A stretch of 42,967 nucleotides of DNA from Clostridia bacterium (GTDB lineage: Bacteria > Bacillota > Clostridia > Christensenellales > RUG350), in contig JAGBSX010000039.1 of the NCBI GenBank assembly GCA_017631635.1, positions 1 to 42,967 of the forward strand, read 5' to 3'. Both the position numbers and the translations under genes were made by a program. The notes beneath the pieces were generated by a model. That model saw nothing but the letters and a program-made list of their open reading frames with translations. It had not been told where the DNA came from and searched no databases. Below, one piece after another: positions 40,871-42,967 of the stretch. Each line of letters starts with the position of its first letter. Positions within the stretch are counted from its first letter, which is position 1.

Positions 40871-41731
40871 TTATTTTGAATATTTATCCATAGCATACTC
40901 TAGTATATGCTTGGCAGTATTGACGTTTGTGAGCCTGTATAGGTTGTCAAAGTGAGCATTTGAGTTGACCTCGCACACCATAGGTCCATCTTCGCCAAAT
41001 AATAGGTCTACTCCTGCGAAGTCAAGATTTAGCAACTTCGCCACCTTGATAGCGAGGGCAGATTGTTCTGGGGTAGGAGTGTAGTGTAGCATACGGCCAC
41101 CATTAGTTATATTTGCTCTAAAGTCCCCGTTTGACACTCTCTTCATACTAGCGACTACCTCGTCACCCACCACTTGTAGTCTCATATCCACACCACTAGA
41201 GGTAGAGACGAATTGTTGAAATAGGTGAGGTTTGTGAGAGATATTCTTTAGTATATCCATTAGTTGCTGTCTATCGTTAGCCAGATACACTTGTCTACCG
41301 TACGAACCAAATGCCTCCTTCACCACCACAGGATATCCTATCACGTTCTCTACGTTTTGTATATAATCGTAGTCGGTATATCCCACGTTTTCGTAGGTCA
41401 TAGGTGCTACTATAGTCCTCGGCATAGCCACCTTGCCATCTAGCGCTAGGGTAGTCAATCTCTTGTCATCACAGGTAGATATAGCCTCACTATTATTTAG
41501 CACGGGTATACCTTGACTTTCTAGATATTTGGCTAGGTTGATATCCTTGTCCCAATATATGACGAAATCAGGTCTATGAGATAGGGTAGTATCGCTAGAT
41601 ATGACTATACTATCATTGTATCTATGCTCTAGGTCTAGTCCTAGTTCTCTACTAGCATTTAGGAAATGCTCCACTATCACGTCATATTTAGGACCAGATA
41701 GATATTTATTTGTAATTAACCAACATTTCAT
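40871..41731 (-). CDS. RimK-family ATP-grasp ligase
   Basis: A 286-residue ATP-grasp enzyme that joins an amino acid (often L-glutamate) to a carboxylate. The pattern fits: N-terminal pre-ATP-grasp part, NSEAISTCDDKRLTTLAL (family NS..ai..c.DK..t...L), ATP-binding VVKEAFGSYGRQVYLA, LFQQFV, VDMRLQVVGDEVVASMKRVS, and the metal site FAGVDLLFGEDGPMVCEVNSN. ATG 41731 with GAGG 5 nt upstream is chosen over the longer ORF. The acceptor is unknown. The 41748-41776 promoter lies just upstream. Confidence 0.9.
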   Translation of the reverse strand: MKCWLITNKYLSGPKYDVIVEHFLNASRELGLDLEHRYNDSIVISSDTTLSHRPDFVIYWDKDINLAKYLESQGIPVLNNSEAISTCDDKRLTTLALDGKVAMPRTIVAPMTYENVGYTDYDYIQNVENVIGYPVVVKEAFGSYGRQVYLANDRQQLMDILKNISHKPHLFQQFVSTSSGVDMRLQVVGDEVVASMKRVSNGDFRANITNGGRMLHYTPTPEQSALAIKVAKLLNLDFAGVDLLFGEDGPMVCEVNSNAHFDNLYRLTNVNTAKHILEYAMDKYSK

Positions 41732-41747
41732 AATTACCTCAATCATC

Positions 41748-41776
41748 ATTATATCAAATATCCACACCAAATACAA
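41748..41776 (-). promoter_or_regulatory. Promoter of the ATP-grasp operon
   Basis: On the minus strand TTGTAT (41776-41771), 17 bp, TATAAT (41753-41748), with an extended TG. Confidence 0.8.
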
Positions 41777-41828
41777 GCAAATTATTTGAAAAATAACTAT
41801 CTAACACCCCCTCAATCAACTCTCAAAT

Positions 41829-41867
41829 AAAAAACAGGCTCATAGTCCCCCAACGAGCCTGTTTTTT
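41829..41867 (-). terminator. Terminator after the LRR protein gene
   Basis: AAAAAACAGGCTC (41829-41841) with GAGCCTGTTTTTT (41855-41867), a 13-bp stem with a 13-nt loop. Confidence 0.9.
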
Positions 41868-41912
41868 AATATGTACTTTAATAAGATATTTTAGTTGTAC
41901 ATTATTGTCAAA

Positions 41913-42967
41913 TTACCAAACCTTATCATCATAAGGAGTACTCTCCACACCTTCGTTTTGCAATTTTTCAACCATACGGTCAAGTGTTCCTTTCCACATT
42001 TTCTTAAACCATTTGGTCTTACCAAACCATTTTACGAGGGTAGGGCTGATTGCATAATACAATTTTATAAATGCACGACCATACCACGTAGCACCAAGTG
42101 TATCATCACGGAATCGACGGAGTGTCCAAACCTGTGGACAATCATATGAACCATATACACAAGTTGCAACGTAACAACCTCCATCAGCCTTAATATCAAG
42201 ACCTCTCTGTATATCAAAATGAGATAATGTGCGATTGTATTGATTATTGTTTTTAATACAGTTAAGTACACTTTCTGGAATAGTAATACGTTTTAGCTTA
42301 GGGCAGTCAGTAAAATCATGATCTGTTGTTACACCAATTACACTGTTTGAAAAAGTAAGGCTTTCTAGACAGTTGCAATCATAGAATCCACAACTACAGA
42401 CAATTTTGGTCTGACTATGCATCTCACAAGAGGTTATAGAAGTAGACTTAGCTCTAAATAAAAATAGGTATGGATTAGTATCATTGCCCAAGTACAATGC
42501 ATTGTCGTATTCATTGCCTACTAGGTTTACACAATCAATGAAGGCACATTCTCCTATATTTGTCACACTATCTGGAATAGTTACGCTTTTGATACTACTA
42601 CATCCAAAAAATGCACAGTTAGGTATCTCATTTATACCTTCAGGGATAACTAAATCACATACCAAATTATTTTTTATGAATAAAGAAGAACCGCAGCAGA
42701 GAGGATTAGAATGTTCACTCAAAAAATCTATATTCAACCATTCCTCTATACTACCTGTATAAAATACTTTCCTCTTTTTTTTCTTATCATTGTGATCAGG
42801 GAGGAATGCTGATGAACCGATCTTTTTGACACCCTTGCCTAAAGTCACTCTTCTTAAAGCGCAGTCCCAAAACGCATAATCTCCTATACTTGTTACGCTA
42901 TCTCCGATTACTACACTTGTCAATGAGCTGCAATCATCGAACGCATGATCACCTATACTTGTTACGC
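41913..42967 (-). CDS. BspA-type leucine-rich-repeat protein with CFI-box C-terminus, 5' end missing
   Basis: The reading frame stays open through the right edge (GDHAFDDCSSLTSVVIGD precedes the first in-window candidate start), so TTG 42923 is internal and the gene is partial. The visible part has LRR_5 repeats of the BspA type (SVTSIGDYAFWDC, SVTNIGECAFIDC). It ends in a CFI-box-like domain (GGCYVATCVYGSYDC, then VWTLRRFRD and WYGRAFIKLYYAISP). BspA-type repeats are often on surface proteins that bind hosts or other cells, while the CFI-box end has no settled function. Codon use is clearly more AT-rich, with few CTAG, unlike the neighbouring genes, which suggests transfer. Confidence 0.88.
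   Translation of the reverse strand, partial: VTSIGDHAFDDCSSLTSVVIGDSVTSIGDYAFWDCALRRVTLGKGVKKIGSSAFLPDHNDKKKKRKVFYTGSIEEWLNIDFLSEHSNPLCCGSSLFIKNNLVCDLVIPEGINEIPNCAFFGCSSIKSVTIPDSVTNIGECAFIDCVNLVGNEYDNALYLGNDTNPYLFLFRAKSTSITSCEMHSQTKIVCSCGFYDCNCLESLTFSNSVIGVTTDHDFTDCPKLKRITIPESVLNCIKNNNQYNRTLSHFDIQRGLDIKADGGCYVATCVYGSYDCPQVWTLRRFRDDTLGATWYGRAFIKLYYAISPTLVKWFGKTKWFKKMWKGTLDRMVEKLQNEGVESTPYDDKVW

Noticed and set aside
42484-42762. Plus-strand ORF in the LRR gene
   Set aside because: Antisense shadow of clearly coding LRR repeats, with no ribosome binding site.

Overview
The window looks like chromosome from a moderately AT-rich, Gram-positive-type bacterium of the Clostridia (Firmicutes), probably an uncultured gut lineage. 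The evidence is a tRNA-Trp T-box, a preQ1-I riboswitch before queT, RNase J, RqcH, a PerR-type Fur protein, a tig-clpP-clpX operon, and the neighbouring genes DUF512, der and plsY. Most sigma-A-type promoters I could place have a 17-bp spacer, and many have an extended -10 (TGn). Start codons include TTG and GTG. The coding DNA is unusually rich in CTAG and in NTA codons (CTA, ATA, GTA), except in the last gene. I saw no tRNA, rRNA or CRISPR array.

Layout. 1-1446: 5' end of an Fe-S scaffold-like gene divergent from prs. 1573-5113: a nitroreductase with a metallo-beta-lactamase (MBL) gene, then an operon of two tiny genes and a membrane-anchored ComEC-like MBL protein. 5264-7757: a condensation-like acyltransferase, a zinc-ribbon membrane protein (DUF6320) and a free-standing starch-binding CBM20 domain. 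7871-8724: perR-rlmH. 8789-9737 (minus): a small unknown gene and queT with its preQ1 riboswitch. 10056-12624: Ppx/GppA-HD and convergent lgt. 12743-14444: Trp T-box and a long-form trpB. 14584-17584: a frameshifted GH3 glycosidase divergent from an AraC regulator. 17698-20385: a small membrane protein and serC-serA. 20678-26887: RNase J, DUF512, der, plsY and an aspartate aminotransferase. 26957-29338: a secreted beta-propeller/SH3 protein. 29466-31977: two overlapping genes for degenerate peptide-importer-type ABC ATPases, the first with a long coiled coil. 32020-37043: rqcH, then tig-clpP-clpX. 37244-39451: an exported protein with an internal duplication, and engB. 39882-41731: a membrane protein and a RimK-like ATP-grasp ligase. 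41913-end: a partial BspA-type leucine-rich-repeat protein with a CFI-box C-terminus and different codon use.

Most notable. (1) Two intrinsic terminators, after ppx/gppA and after engB, are each split exactly in the hairpin loop by an insert flanked by a 3-bp direct repeat. Removing the inserts restores two terminators of the same shape, each with a 12-bp stem and a 5-nt loop. One insert is a 102-bp remnant with IS3-like ends. The other is a 380-bp array of about a dozen mini-hairpins. (2) The coiled-coil/ABC pair at 29466-31977 has lost nearly all catalytic motifs and has no permease nearby, so it may be an ABC ATPase pair recruited to a non-transport role.
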